From Holophagaceae bacterium (GTDB taxonomy: Bacteria > Acidobacteriota > Holophagae > Holophagales > Holophagaceae), in the NCBI GenBank assembly GCA_025363715.1, contig JANYLR010000084.1, positions 1 through 32,226 on the forward strand: a stretch of DNA of 32,226 nt, in the 5' to 3' direction. Under the pieces are notes generated by a model, which searched no databases, was not told where the DNA came from, and saw only the letters and a list, made by a program, of their open reading frames with translations. Shown piece by piece: positions 15,612-24,935 of the stretch. Position numbers and translations under genes: made by a program. Each line of letters begins with the position of its first letter. Position 1 is the first letter of the stretch.

Positions 15612-15956
15612 ATGCTTTTCCTGGTTTTCTATTTCCTCCTCTTCGTCGTCCTGATCTTCCAGGGCACCCATGTGGCCGGCGAAGTGAAGACTCCCCTCGG
15701 CACCTTGCCTGAGGAGGTGGGCCAGAATCCCGTGTCCTCGGCCCGCTGGGGCATCCTGCTCATCACGCTGGGATTCCTCGGAGCCATCCTGGGCCTGCTG
15801 GGTTTCGGGTCCCCGACCCTGGCCGCCGCCCGTCCGGCCTTCCTGTTCATCGGACTGGCCGTCCTGGCCCTCTTCGGCCTCTGGGTCATCTTCCTGGGCC
15901 GCAAAGCGGAGTTCATGGGCAAGCCCGCTCCGGTGGATCACCACGGACACCACTAG
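15612..15956 (+). CDS. small three-span membrane protein, unknown function
   Basis: A 114-residue product with GGAG eight bases before the ATG. Hydrophobic segments lie at about residues 1-20, 46-67 and 76-96. A short loop with GEVKTPLGTLPEEVGQNP follows the first, and the tail ends VDHHGHH, which might bind metal. It is divergent from tetR and convergent with the cold-shock gene. No family is recognised. Confidence 0.75.
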   Translation: MLFLVFYFLLFVVLIFQGTHVAGEVKTPLGTLPEEVGQNPVSSARWGILLITLGFLGAILGLLGFGSPTLAAARPAFLFIGLAVLALFGLWVIFLGRKAEFMGKPAPVDHHGHH

Positions 15957-15974
15957 CGCCTGAAGTTCGTACGC

Positions 15975-16002
15975 GAAAAGGCGGCCCGGAGGCCGCCTTT
16001 TC
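15975..16002. terminator. bidirectional rho-independent terminator
   Basis: GAAAAGGCGGCC and its exact complement surround a CGGA loop, giving A-rich and T-rich flanks on both strands. It lies between the convergent membrane protein gene and the cold-shock gene and can end both. Confidence 0.9.
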
Positions 16003-16026
16003 TTCGGAACGATAGGGTATAGGGTA

Positions 16027-16230
16027 CTAGACCTTCTGGACGTTGGTGGCCTGGGGGCCTTTCTGGCCCTGGGCCACTTCGAAGCTGACGCGCTGGTTCT
16101 CGTCCAGCGTGCGGAAGCCACCACCCTGGATGGCGGTGTGGTGGACGAAGAGATCAGCGCCCCCTTCGTCGGGGGTGATGAAACCGAAGCCCTTCTCAGC
16201 GTTGAACCACTTGACGGTGCCTTGAGCCAT
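16027..16230 (-). CDS. cold-shock protein, CspA family
   Basis: A 67-residue single cold-shock domain. RNP1 (KGFGFI) and RNP2-like DLFVHHTAI are present, along with the start [20 protein letters not shown]. It binds single-stranded RNA or DNA as an RNA chaperone. AGGAAA precedes the ATG. The gap of about 185 bp upstream (16231-16415) could hold a long 5' leader, as cold-shock genes often have, but I see no certain promoter there. The family includes many members not induced by cold. Confidence 0.96.
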   Translation of the reverse strand: MAQGTVKWFNAEKGFGFITPDEGGADLFVHHTAIQGGGFRTLDENQRVSFEVAQGQKGPQATNVQKV

Positions 16231-16415
16231 GACTGTTTCCTGCAGAATGTCTGGTGATGTTGTAGCGATGACTTTCCCCAGACAAGGCCGTCATAGCATG
16301 GCGTGAGGTCCGCCCCTGGCGGGTCACGCGAACATCATGACAGGATTGCAAAAGTCCATTCCTTTTTTTTGCAACCAATTCCCGGGTTCGCGCACTATGG
16401 GCATGGCACCCCCAT

Positions 16416-17204
16416 TCAGAAACGGATCGCCAGTCCCAGGCCGTAAATGGTGGCATCCATACGAATATCCAGGTCACCCTGGGTGGATCCAGGCGGAACC
16501 TTGATCTTGTTGGATTCGTAAAAGGCCCTCAGGCCGAAGCCCGGATACAGGTAGGCCCGGGCATCCAGGCCATAACGGTGGCAGGTGAGCCCCCGGAGGG
16601 CGAAGTAGTGGTAGAACACCCGGGACTCCAACAGGCCATCCGCCCCGGAGGACCCGCCCGAGATGCCGATCTGGGGGATGGCCTGGGAGGGCGCCACGGC
16701 CTGAACTGCGCCCGTCGCCAGGTTGGCCGTCGAGAGGTCGGCATGGAGGAATTGCACCCCCAGGTCAAACCCCACCCAGGTATCCGGCTGCTGGGTGAAC
16801 TTGTAGGTGTAGAGCCCCTCGTAAACCTGTACCTTGGCCCGGGAACGCAACGGGGTACCGGCGGCATAGGGGACTCCGTCCACGACGATGTCTCTCGGCA
16901 TGGCCCGCGTACCCAGGAATTGGAAGGTGTCATAGGCCAGGCGGAAACCGTGGGCCTGGCTGCGGTATTCCAGGAGGGCGCCCAGGGGACCGCCCTCCCG
17001 CTGAAGGCCCAGGTCAGAGTCCGTGTCTACCAGAGAGGCCTTGCCATCCTTGCTGCCCTGGACGCTGGCCGAAAGGGAGGGCTGGGATCGGTGGACGCCG
17101 AGGGTCCAGCTGAGCGGGGGGCCTGGGGTTCCCCGCTCCGTGGACCCGATCTGGGCCAGGGCGGCGACACCCTGCAGGCAGAGCAGGAGCAGAACGATAC
17201 GCAT
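16416..17204 (-). CDS. outer-membrane beta-barrel-like protein, paralogue 1
   Basis: About 262 residues. The signal peptide MRIVLLLLCLQGVAALA is followed by alternating beta-strand-like sequence ending in an aromatic residue (GLGLAIRF), the usual outer-membrane insertion signal. It shares many positions with the next gene (17288-18088): SDLGL, W.G.DLGVQF, PQIG.S.G, GLRAFYE and VP.GS..DL. The two look like a tandem duplication. ATG at 17204 follows GGAGG. Function is unknown; a porin-like or surface role is inferred only from the fold. Confidence 0.7.
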   Translation of the reverse strand: MRIVLLLLCLQGVAALAQIGSTERGTPGPPLSWTLGVHRSQPSLSASVQGSKDGKASLVDTDSDLGLQREGGPLGALLEYRSQAHGFRLAYDTFQFLGTRAMPRDIVVDGVPYAAGTPLRSRAKVQVYEGLYTYKFTQQPDTWVGFDLGVQFLHADLSTANLATGAVQAVAPSQAIPQIGISGGSSGADGLLESRVFYHYFALRGLTCHRYGLDARAYLYPGFGLRAFYESNKIKVPPGSTQGDLDIRMDATIYGLGLAIRF

Positions 17205-17287
17205 GGGCCCTCCGGACATGGTCATCCTAGCCCCTTACGAGAGAACGGCCCCTGGACGACCTTGACCTGATGCGAAGCAGGGCCTGC

Positions 17288-18088
17288 TCAGAACCGGAAG
17301 ACGCCGCCGAAACCAGCCCCTTTCCGATCCAGCTTGAACTCCAGGTCATCCTTCACGGATCCCTTGGGCACATCGAAGCTGCCACCCTCGTAGAAGGCGC
17401 GGAGCCCGAACCAGCGCACCGGGAAGAACCGGAGATCGGCGCCCACCAGGGTGTATTTCGCCTGCTTGTAGCCCAGGTAGTGGACATAGGCCTTGGCCTC
17501 AAGGCCCCCATTGAACCCCCGGCCCCCGACCGACAGGCCGATCTGGGGGATGGGTGCGGTGACCCGGGTGCTGGCGGTCGAGGGGGTCAAGGGCAAGGGG
17601 GGCGTGCCGACGGCATCCAGATCGAGGGTCCAGGCCTGCACCCCAAGATCGAGGCCCAGCCAGGCATCCGAGCCCCGCACGACCTTGATGGTCCAGATGC
17701 CGTCCACGCTGGCGAGCTTCACATGGGACTGGACCCGGGTGCCCGCTGTGAAGTTCTGCCCGTTCACGGTCACCGTCCGCGTGACCACCCGGTCACCCCG
17801 GTATTCCGTGGTGCCATTGGAGAGCTGGAAGGCGAAGCGGGGGCCCTGGTAGTTGATGAAGAATCCTGGCGTCGACTTGTCTTTGCCCAGACCCAGGTCC
17901 GAATCCAGGTCCACGGCGATGGGCTGGCCGTCTTGCACGCCCTGGAAATGGCCCGTGAGGGTGGGGCCGTAGACCTGACCCCCCAGGGACCAGGTGCGGT
18001 CGAAGCCCGAGGCTGGCGCATTGGGTGCGCCCAGCTGGGCGAAGGCGATGGTGGTGGATAGCAGCAAGGCCATCGACAGGATGCGCAT
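17288..18088 (-). CDS. outer-membrane beta-barrel-like protein, paralogue 2
   Basis: About 266 residues, with a signal peptide (MRILSMALLLSTTIAFAQL) and a C-terminal GFGGVFRF. Repeated amphipathic strands (FAFQLSNGTTEYRGDRV, VKLASVDGIWTIKVV, WLGLDLGVQAWTLDL) suggest an 8- to 12-stranded barrel. GGAGG lies before ATG at 18088. It is 83 bp upstream of its paralogue on the same strand and probably co-transcribed with it. No named family is recognised. Confidence 0.7.
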   Translation of the reverse strand: MRILSMALLLSTTIAFAQLGAPNAPASGFDRTWSLGGQVYGPTLTGHFQGVQDGQPIAVDLDSDLGLGKDKSTPGFFINYQGPRFAFQLSNGTTEYRGDRVVTRTVTVNGQNFTAGTRVQSHVKLASVDGIWTIKVVRGSDAWLGLDLGVQAWTLDLDAVGTPPLPLTPSTASTRVTAPIPQIGLSVGGRGFNGGLEAKAYVHYLGYKQAKYTLVGADLRFFPVRWFGLRAFYEGGSFDVPKGSVKDDLEFKLDRKGAGFGGVFRF

Positions 18089-18143
18089 GGCTCCTCCAGA
18101 AGGGTTGACCACTCTATCGCCACCCGAACCAGAAAACTGGAGT

Positions 18144-20270
18144 TCAGACCTTGGCGAGCTTCCGGTAGGCCTCGAGGAAGTCCTTGGGCTGGGGCAGGAT
18201 CTCGTCTTCCAGGGCCGGGTAGTAGGCCACCCAGGTGTCCTTGGCTGCCACCCGCTTCACCGGGGCATCCAGGTGGAAGAACAGCTCATCAGCGATGCGG
18301 GCGGCGAGCTCGCTGCCGTAGCCCCAGCTCAGGGTGTCCTCGTGGGCCACGATCACGCGATGGGTCTTCTTGACCGTGCGCTCGATGGCCGCCCAGTCGT
18401 AGGGATTCAGCGACCGGAGGTCGATGATCTCCACCGAGATGCCCTCCTTCTCCGCCTCTCGGGCCGCCTGGACCGCCCGGTGGACGGTGCAGCCGAAGGT
18501 GATGACGGAAAGGCTCGTGCCCTCCCGCACCGTGCGGGCCGTGCCGAAGGGGATCATGAAATCGGGGCCGGGGTCGTTGCCCTTGTTGTGGGTCTGCCGA
18601 TAGAGGTGCTTGGGTTCCAGGAAGAGCACCGGATCATCGCAGCGGATGGCCGTGCGCAGCAGACCGGCGGCATCCAGGGCGGTGCTGGGGCACACCACCC
18701 GCAGCCCCGGGATATGCGTGAAGGTGCTCTCCCCGCACTGGCTGTGGTAGGTGGCGCCGCCCATGAGGTAGCCCGCGATGGGGACGCGGATCACCATGGG
18801 CGACTTGAAAGCCCCATTCGAGCGCCAGCGGATGGTGGCCAGCTCGTCCCGGAGCTGCTGCATGGCGGGCCAGATGTAGTCGAAGAACTGGATCTCCGCC
18901 ACGGGCTTGAAGCCCCGCACCGCCAATCCGATGCCCCGGCCCACGATGGTGGCCTCCGCCAGGGGTGAATTGAACACGCGGTGGGCGCCGAACAGCTTCT
19001 GAAGGCCGTGGGTGGTCTTGAAGACGCCGCCCTTGCCCTTCACTTCGTCCTGGATGTCCACACGGCTCACATCGGCCACATCCTCGCCGAACACCAGGAT
19101 GCGGGGATCCCGCGCCATCTCGTGCTTGAGGGTGGCATTGATGAGATCGATCATCGTCTTCTTGCCGACGGCCTGGTCGCCCGCGGCCCCTTCGGTATCG
19201 AAGGCGGCAGAGGTCGGATCCACCGCTTCGCTGTAGAGATGGCGGTAGTAGCTGCCCGGTTCAGGTCCCGGAGCGGTCAGGGCCTCCTCCCAGGCGGTGT
19301 CGATCTCGGCCTGGACCTCTTCCTTCAGCATCTGCAGCTGGGCCTCGGAAAGATCTCCCCAGGCCACCAGCTGGCTGGCGAACGTGATCACCGGATCCCG
19401 CTGTCCCTCCACCTCCCGCTGGACCTTGGACTTGTAGAGCTGCTCGTCGTCGGATAGCGAGTGGCTGTAGGGACGGATCACCTTGGCCCGCACCAGGGCC
19501 GGGCCCTTCCGGGCGAGAGCGTGGGCGTGGGCGGCTTTCAGCGCCTCGTAGCTGGCGACGGGATCGCATCCGTCCACCTCGTCGAGGATCAACAGGCCGT
19601 GGGCGGCATAGCCCTGCAGCAGGGCGGCGATGTTGCCACCGGGGTACTGGACCTCCGTGGGGGTGCTGATGGCGTAGCCGTTGTCCTCCACCAGGAAGAC
19701 CACGGGGGCCTTCAGGTTGACGGCGTTGCTGAGGGCTTCCCAGAATTCGCCCTGGCTGCAGGTGCCATCCCCGGTGGTGGTGAGCACCACCTCGTCCGGC
19801 CGGATGCCGAGCTGTTCCTGCACGCCACCCTGCCCTGAGCGCAGCACGGCTTCGGCCGCCCCCACGGCCTGGAGGAGTTGGCTCCCCGTGGGGCTGGAGG
19901 TGGTGAAGATATTGAGCCGCTGGTGGCCCCAGTGGCTGGGCATCTGCCGGCCGCCGCTGGCGGGATCGTCCACGGCACCGACCGAACCCAGGAACATCTC
20001 CTTGGCCGTGTAGCCAAGCCCATAGGCCAGCGCCCGATCGCGGTAGTAGAAGAAGAACCAGTCGTGGCCCGGACGGAAGACCAGGGCCGCGGCGGCCTGG
20101 ACAGCTTCATGGCCCACGCCGTTGATCTGGAAGAAGACCTTGTTCTGGCGCTTGCCCAGGATCTCCTTGTCATCGATGCGGCGGGCCGCGTAGATGGTGC
20201 GAAAGAGCCGCACCCGCTGTTCCCGGGTCAGGGTGGTGGCTAACGCGTTCTGGACCGAGCTGTTGGCCAC
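18144..20270 (-). CDS. 2-oxoacid dehydrogenase E1, fused alpha and beta subunits
   Basis: About 708 residues. The N-terminal half is the E1 alpha domain with the thiamine-diphosphate motif ([18 protein letters not shown] to VEDNGYA, near residues 166-195). The C-terminal half, from about [14 protein letters not shown], is the transketolase-like beta domain ([25 protein letters not shown]) and its C-terminal domain. It would decarboxylate branched-chain 2-oxoacids, or another 2-oxoacid, and pass the acyl group to E2 lipoamide. E2 and E3 genes are not adjacent. I chose GTG at 20270, since AGGAG lies five bases upstream; an upstream GTG at 20312 lacks a good site. Confidence 0.9.
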   Translation of the reverse strand: MANSSVQNALATTLTREQRVRLFRTIYAARRIDDKEILGKRQNKVFFQINGVGHEAVQAAAALVFRPGHDWFFFYYRDRALAYGLGYTAKEMFLGSVGAVDDPASGGRQMPSHWGHQRLNIFTTSSPTGSQLLQAVGAAEAVLRSGQGGVQEQLGIRPDEVVLTTTGDGTCSQGEFWEALSNAVNLKAPVVFLVEDNGYAISTPTEVQYPGGNIAALLQGYAAHGLLILDEVDGCDPVASYEALKAAHAHALARKGPALVRAKVIRPYSHSLSDDEQLYKSKVQREVEGQRDPVITFASQLVAWGDLSEAQLQMLKEEVQAEIDTAWEEALTAPGPEPGSYYRHLYSEAVDPTSAAFDTEGAAGDQAVGKKTMIDLINATLKHEMARDPRILVFGEDVADVSRVDIQDEVKGKGGVFKTTHGLQKLFGAHRVFNSPLAEATIVGRGIGLAVRGFKPVAEIQFFDYIWPAMQQLRDELATIRWRSNGAFKSPMVIRVPIAGYLMGGATYHSQCGESTFTHIPGLRVVCPSTALDAAGLLRTAIRCDDPVLFLEPKHLYRQTHNKGNDPGPDFMIPFGTARTVREGTSLSVITFGCTVHRAVQAAREAEKEGISVEIIDLRSLNPYDWAAIERTVKKTHRVIVAHEDTLSWGYGSELAARIADELFFHLDAPVKRVAAKDTWVAYYPALEDEILPQPKDFLEAYRKLAKV

Positions 20271-20487
20271 AGATACTCCTCTGCCAGGGATAGTCGAGCC
20301 CAAATCTAGCACGCAGCCGTACCCGGCTATCTTCTCCCCTTAGGAATCGCACAGACCAGGTCCACATTCGGGGCAAATCTTAGCCATGACACAGACCACT
20401 GCAGATCGATTCATGATCGCAGGGTCGGCAAACTCCGCCCCGGCTTCTTGGGGGTCGTTTGCATCGCCAAGTCCTGCTTCGACTGTC

Positions 20488-20517
20488 GAAGGGCGGCCCT
20501 CGCGGGGGCCGCCCTTC
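20488..20517 (+). terminator. strong GC-rich hairpin with T-rich tail on + strand
   Basis: GAAGGGCGGCC (20488-20498) pairs with GGCCGCCCTTC (20507-20517), followed by CTTTT on the + strand. It lies in the 295-bp gap between the E1 gene start and the ammonium transporter end. It may stop transcripts coming from either side, but its tail favours the + strand, where no gene is visible; 20271-20487 holds no convincing coding frame. Confidence 0.6.
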
Positions 20518-20565
20518 CTTTTCGACGCGCCCTCGTCGGCCCGGAGCCGGAGCGGTGCCAGTCCC

Positions 20566-21810
20566 TTACAGGCCCTGGGGGTAGGCCTCCTCACCCTGCA
20601 GCTCGGCGTCGAGACCCTTTTCCTCCGCGACCAGGGTCACGCGCACCGGGGTGATCCGATCGATGATCCACAGCATCGCGTAGGTGAAGCCGAAGGCCCA
20701 AACGGAGGAGAACGCCACCGCCGCGCACTGCTTGAAGAAGAAGGTCGGGTTGCCCCTGAGCAGGCCATCCACGCCGGCGGGATTCCAGGCCTTGGATGCG
20801 AAGATGCCCAGGAAGATCACGCCGATGAGGCCACCGACCCCATGCACGCCCCAGACGTCGAGAGCATCATCCCAGCCGAGCTTGTTCTTCAGGGCCACGG
20901 CGTAATAGCAGATGGCGCCGGCGAGGACACCGATAAGCGCGGCGGTCGCTGGGGAGACATAGCCAGCTGCCGGGGTGATGGTGGCGAGGCCCGCCACGGC
21001 GCCCGTGAGCAGACCCACCAGCTTGGGCTGGTGGGCGTTTGTCCACTCCACGAAAAGCCAGGTGGCGGCGGCGAAGGAAGCTGCGATGTCGGTGTTGAGG
21101 AAGGCCGAAGCGGTGACACTATCCACCCGGAACTCAGAGCCGGCATTGAAGCCGTACCAGCCGAACCAGAGCAGGCCGGTGCCGAGGGCGATGAGGGGCA
21201 CGCTGTGGGGGATGTTCTCCACCACCTTGCGCTTGCCGACGTAGAGGATCGAAGCCAGGGCGGCCATGCCGGCGGTGTTATGCACCACGATGCCGCCGGC
21301 GAAGTCCAGAACGCCCCACTTGGCCAGCAGGCCATCGGGATGCCAGACCATGTGGCAGAAGGGGAAGTAGACGAAGATCAGCCAGGCGGTGAGGAAGATC
21401 ATGTAGGCCTTGAAGGTCACGCGGTTGGCGAAGGCGCCGGTGATGAGGGCAGGCGTGATGATGGCGAACATCATCTGGTAGGCGATGTGCACGACGAGGG
21501 GGATGCCGGCGTCGTTCCCGCCCAGGGTGAACATGGCGCCCAGGTCCACATGGTTCAGGAAGGCGTAGTACGAGGGGCTGCCGATGATGCCGTGCCAGCT
21601 GGGGCCGAAGCTCATGGAGTAGCCGCAGACGAACCACAGCACCGTGGTCCAGCCCAGGCTCACGAAGCTCTGGATCATGATGGCCAGGGTGTTCTTTCGC
21701 CCCACCAGCCCGCCGTAGAAGAAGGCCAGCCCTGGCGTCATAAGCATGACCAGGCTGCAGCAGATCAGCATGAAGGCAGTGTTTCCCGTGTTCAGGGGCA
21801 TCGGGGTCAT
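20566..21810 (-). CDS. amt: ammonium transporter, Amt family
   Basis: About 414 residues with eleven expected membrane helices. The twin-histidine pore pair is present at H177 (GGIVVHNTAG) and H323 (GVHGVGG), and the family signature region DFAGGIVVHNTAGMAALA is clear. It moves ammonium across the inner membrane. There is no cleavable signal. I placed the start at ATG 21810, behind GAGGAG; the TTG at 21819 is too close to that site. No glnK gene is adjacent, so PII control, usual for Amt, is not shown here. Confidence 0.95.
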   Translation of the reverse strand: MTPMPLNTGNTAFMLICCSLVMLMTPGLAFFYGGLVGRKNTLAIMIQSFVSLGWTTVLWFVCGYSMSFGPSWHGIIGSPSYYAFLNHVDLGAMFTLGGNDAGIPLVVHIAYQMMFAIITPALITGAFANRVTFKAYMIFLTAWLIFVYFPFCHMVWHPDGLLAKWGVLDFAGGIVVHNTAGMAALASILYVGKRKVVENIPHSVPLIALGTGLLWFGWYGFNAGSEFRVDSVTASAFLNTDIAASFAAATWLFVEWTNAHQPKLVGLLTGAVAGLATITPAAGYVSPATAALIGVLAGAICYYAVALKNKLGWDDALDVWGVHGVGGLIGVIFLGIFASKAWNPAGVDGLLRGNPTFFFKQCAAVAFSSVWAFGFTYAMLWIIDRITPVRVTLVAEEKGLDAELQGEEAYPQGL

Positions 21811-21860
21811 AAAAGGCAATCTCCTCGTCTGAAACGACCAGACGGGCCGAAGTATGCAGA

Positions 21861-21888
21861 GGCTCCGCTGTGATCTGGGTTCGGAGCC
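21861..21888. other. hairpin in amt upstream region
   Basis: GGCTCCG (21861-21867) pairs with CGGAGCC (21882-21888), followed on the + strand by ACTTTTTACGCCTTTTTTA. On the - strand it lies about 50 bp before the amt start, so it may be part of its leader. On the + strand it looks like a terminator. Its role is undecided. Confidence 0.45.
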
Positions 21889-21926
21889 AGGACTTTTTAC
21901 GCCTTTTTTATACGGCCCCTGCGGAC

Positions 21927-22295
21927 AGAGCGCCTAGCAAAGCCCCACGGCGCCGCGCGACGAGTGCCGGGCGGGCGAGGCGAGGAACGCGAGTCGAAGC
22001 GTAGCGGGTACTACGCGCGACGAGCGTGACGCGGCATCGCCCTCCGTCTGACGCTACGCTGCGCGTGGCTCCCGCTCGCAAGCTCGCGGAGCCGGAGCCT
22101 CCCCGCCGCCCCTCGCCCAAAGGGATGAAGCCAGGTGGGCGCTCCGCGGCGTCAGGCCCCTTGAACAACGAACCACGTTGCCCTGCGGGCCCTTCCCTCT
22201 CGGTATCGCCTGCGGCGATAGGCGAGACAAACTGATATCTGCAGTGCATCCCGCCTGGCTTCATCGCGGCGTTGTCGGGTTTTGCTAGGCGCTCT
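21927..22295 (+). repeat. structured repeat element, copy A (369 bp)
   Basis: The ends are 19-bp inverted repeats: AGAGCGCCTAGCAAAGCCC at 21927-21945 and its complement (one G-T pair) at 22277-22295. Inside, several hairpins are visible: GCGTAG/CTACGC at 21999-22016, GATGAAGCC-type arms at 22124-22139 and 22250-22265, CAACG/CGTTG at 22166-22180, and TATCGCC/GGCGATA near 22204-22220. A second copy lies reversed at 26593-26862. No coding frame is believable inside. It lies between the divergent amt and kdpD-like genes and ends 13 bp before the latter start codon. Confidence 0.85.
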
Positions 22296-22308
22296 ACCCT
22301 GAACCCCC

Positions 22309-24240
22309 ATGGAAGCCCCGCCCCGCCCCATCCTTGTGGCCCTCGGTTCCGAGGCCCGGTCGCTCCGCCTGATCCAGGCCGGGTTCCGCCTGGCCCGTGA
22401 GCGCTCGGCTCCATGGATCGCGGTGCATGTGGATACCGGCCCCGGTGCTGCCGTTGAGGATGCGGAGCAGGTGCAGGTCTGGATGCAGGAGGCCCTGCAA
22501 ATGGGGGCCTCGGTCCAGATGGTGGCAGCCCCCACCCTCGCCCAGGGGCTTTCGGAACTGACCCGGACTTCCCATGCCCAGGCTCTGGTCCTGGGGCGAT
22601 CCAGGGATCGCTGGCCCTGGGCACGCCTGGGCCATTCCACGGCGGACGAACTCCAGCGTCGGGGCCTGGAGGCCGAACTGGTGGTGCTGGACGACCGCCC
22701 CGAGGTGGCCGAGCCGGGGGCCGAGGGGCTCCAGTTCCGGGCCTTGCTCGGCACCCTGCTGGTGCTGGCGGCCTGCACGGGACTCGCCTGGCTCATTCCG
22801 CGGGAGGGCGACCCCTCCCAGGTCCTCCTCGTCAACCTCCTGGGGGTGACCTTCATCGCCCATCGCTGGGGCTCCGGGCTGGGTCTCCTCGCCTCAGCCA
22901 TGAGTGTGCTGCTCTACAACTTCCTGCTGGAAACGCCACGGTTCCGGTCGGTCTCGGCCCACTGGCCCAACCTCCTCATGTTCCTGCTCGTGTTGCTCGC
23001 GGCCCAGGCGGTGGTCGGCCTTCTGCACCGGATGCGGCAGCAGGCCAGGGAAGTGCAACGCCGGGAACTGCACACGGCCTCGCTCTACCTCCTGGGCCGT
23101 GATCTGGCCCGGAGCCTCACTCCCGAAGGCGTCGCGGAAACCACCGCCAGGCACATCCAGCGGGTCTTCAGGGGTCAGGCCTGGCTGCTGTTCCCGGACG
23201 GGGCTGGCTGGCGGGTTCGACCCGCGCCATCTCCCCTGGCCCTTCTGCCTTCCCCGGGCGAGCTGCTGCCGCAGTTGGCCGCAGGCGGGCGGGTGGGCGA
23301 CCCCCTCGAACCCCTGGTGATCGGCGAGGCCACCTGGCTGTCCCTCACCGGGACCAATGGCAGTGAAGGCGTGCTCCGCATTCTCACCGCGAACGAAGGA
23401 GGTTTGCCTTCGCAGACCTGGGAGCTCCTCAAGGCCTTCGCCGTACAGATCGCCCTGGCCCTCGAGCGGCTCCGCTGGCTGGAGGAGGCCCGCCGCACCC
23501 AGGTGGAAAACGAAACCGAGCGCCTTCGCAGCACGCTGCTGGGGGCCATCGGCCACGACCTCCGGACGCCCCTGGCCGCCATCCACGGGGCGGCCAGCAG
23601 CCTGCTCCTGCCCGGGACGATCGCGGAGGCCACTCGGACCGACCTGCTGACCATGATCCAGGAGGAGAGTGAGCGGCTCGCCCATCTTCTGGGGAACCTG
23701 CTCGATCTCACGCGCCTGGAGAGCGGCGCCATCCAGGTCCAGAAGGAGTGGCAGCCCCTTGAGGAAGTCATCGGCTCAGCCCTGGGCCGAATGGAACGAC
23801 GCCAGGGCCATCTGCCGGTCCGGGTGGATCTGACGGAGACCTGCTCCCTGGTGCCCCTGGACGCAGCCCTCATCGAGCAGGTGCTGGTCAACCTCATCAC
23901 CAACGCCCAGCGGCATGCGCCGGGCCAGGAGATGGACCTGCGGGCCTGGGATGAGCCCGGCTGGGTCCACCTGGAAGTGGCCGACCGGGGACCGGGCATC
24001 CCGGCGGAATTCCAGGACCGGGTCTTCGACAAGTTCTTCCGCCTGCCCGGAGCGGGCGAAGGGGGGGTGGGCCTGGGTCTCGCCATCTGCCGGGCCATCG
24101 TCCAGGCGCACGGGGGAACCATCCACTTGCAAGAACGACCCGGCGGCGGTTCCTGCTTCCGCTTCGCCCTGCCCCTGGACGGAACGCCGCCAGCGCCCCC
24201 CGAGGGGGCCGAATCCCTCACTCCAGGGGGGATCCGGTGA
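22309..24240 (+). CDS. KdpD-like sensor histidine kinase lacking the KdpD N-terminal domain
   Basis: A 643-residue protein against about 890 for E. coli KdpD. Present in order are a universal-stress-protein-like domain (about 7-130), four close membrane helices of the DUF4118 type (about 145-245), a GAF-like region, the phospho-acceptor H416 (GAIGHDLRTPLAAIHG), and the ATPase domain with N (LVNLITNAQRHAPG), G1 (DRGPGIP) and G2 (GVGLGLAIC) boxes. The N-terminal KdpD ATP-binding domain is absent. No ribosome site precedes the ATG; the repeat element ends just 13 bp before it. It overlaps the regulator gene by four bases. kdpFABC is not in view, so the regulated genes are unknown. Confidence 0.9.
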   Translation: MEAPPRPILVALGSEARSLRLIQAGFRLARERSAPWIAVHVDTGPGAAVEDAEQVQVWMQEALQMGASVQMVAAPTLAQGLSELTRTSHAQALVLGRSRDRWPWARLGHSTADELQRRGLEAELVVLDDRPEVAEPGAEGLQFRALLGTLLVLAACTGLAWLIPREGDPSQVLLVNLLGVTFIAHRWGSGLGLLASAMSVLLYNFLLETPRFRSVSAHWPNLLMFLLVLLAAQAVVGLLHRMRQQAREVQRRELHTASLYLLGRDLARSLTPEGVAETTARHIQRVFRGQAWLLFPDGAGWRVRPAPSPLALLPSPGELLPQLAAGGRVGDPLEPLVIGEATWLSLTGTNGSEGVLRILTANEGGLPSQTWELLKAFAVQIALALERLRWLEEARRTQVENETERLRSTLLGAIGHDLRTPLAAIHGAASSLLLPGTIAEATRTDLLTMIQEESERLAHLLGNLLDLTRLESGAIQVQKEWQPLEEVIGSALGRMERRQGHLPVRVDLTETCSLVPLDAALIEQVLVNLITNAQRHAPGQEMDLRAWDEPGWVHLEVADRGPGIPAEFQDRVFDKFFRLPGAGEGGVGLGLAICRAIVQAHGGTIHLQERPGGGSCFRFALPLDGTPPAPPEGAESLTPGGIR

Positions 24241-24935
24241 ACCAGCCGCTGATCCTGATCATCGAGGACGAAGAGGCCCTCCGCCGGTTCCTGATCCCCA
24301 CCCTCTCCGGCCAGCGGTACCAGGTGCTGAGCGCAGCCACCGCCACCGAAGGCCTGGCCATGGCCCGCAGCCACAATCCAGACCTGGTGCTGTTGGACCT
24401 GGGCCTGCCTGACCGGGACGGCATGGACGTGCTGAAGGAGTTGCGGAGCTGGAGCCGCAAGCCGGTGGTGATCCTCAGCGCCCGCAACCAGGAACGCGAC
24501 AAGGTGCAGGCCCTGGACCAGGGTGCCGATGACTACCTCGCCAAGCCCTTCGGTGCCGCCGAACTGCTGGCGCGGATTCGGGTGGCCCTTCGCCATACCC
24601 TGCCAACCGAGGTCACCGAACCCGTGGTCTGCGGGGGGGGTCTCCGGATCGACCTCGCCCAAAGGGAGGTGAGTCTGGAGGGGCGGATCGTCAAGCTCAC
24701 CGCCCTCGAATACCGACTGCTGGAGGCCCTGGTGCGCCGGAACGGGAAGGTCGCCACCCATCGCCAACTGCTGGCAGAAGTGTGGGGCCCGGGCGGCGAG
24801 GGCAATACCCACTACCTGCGCATCTACATGGCCATGCTCCGCAAGAAGCTGGAGGTGGATCCCACCCGGCCGAGACATTTCATCACCGAGCCGAATGTCG
24901 GCTACCGGTTGAGTCTTGAGGCTCTGGGGGATTGA
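24237..24935 (+). CDS. KdpE-like response regulator, OmpR/PhoB type
   Basis: A 232-residue protein. The receiver domain has E10-D11 and phospho-acceptor D54 (LVLLDLGLPDRDG) with the conserved lysine in LAKPFG. The winged-helix DNA-binding domain has the KLTALEYRLLEALVRRNGKV segment and THYLRIYMAMLRKKLE, typical of KdpE-type regulators. The start GTG overlaps the kinase stop as GTGA, so the two are coupled. Known KdpE proteins control potassium uptake genes; that role is inferred from similarity only. Confidence 0.92.
   Translation: MNQPLILIIEDEEALRRFLIPTLSGQRYQVLSAATATEGLAMARSHNPDLVLLDLGLPDRDGMDVLKELRSWSRKPVVILSARNQERDKVQALDQGADDYLAKPFGAAELLARIRVALRHTLPTEVTEPVVCGGGLRIDLAQREVSLEGRIVKLTALEYRLLEALVRRNGKVATHRQLLAEVWGPGGEGNTHYLRIYMAMLRKKLEVDPTRPRHFITEPNVGYRLSLEALGD

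Noticed and set aside
20386..21873. 495-codon + strand frame opposite amt
   Set aside because: Antisense to a complete ammonium transporter; low-complexity Gly/His/Glu-rich product.
21927..22295. Repeat copy A as a true attC site
   Set aside because: Its GCCTAGC/GCTAGGC boxes are one base from attC boxes, but the element is three times longer, copy B boxes (TCGTAAC/GTTACGA) do not fit the consensus, and the attC inner arms are missing.
22152..22901. Minus-strand frames across repeat copy A and the kinase start
   Set aside because: Overlap a clear + strand kinase gene and a palindromic repeat; Arg/Ser/Pro-rich product.
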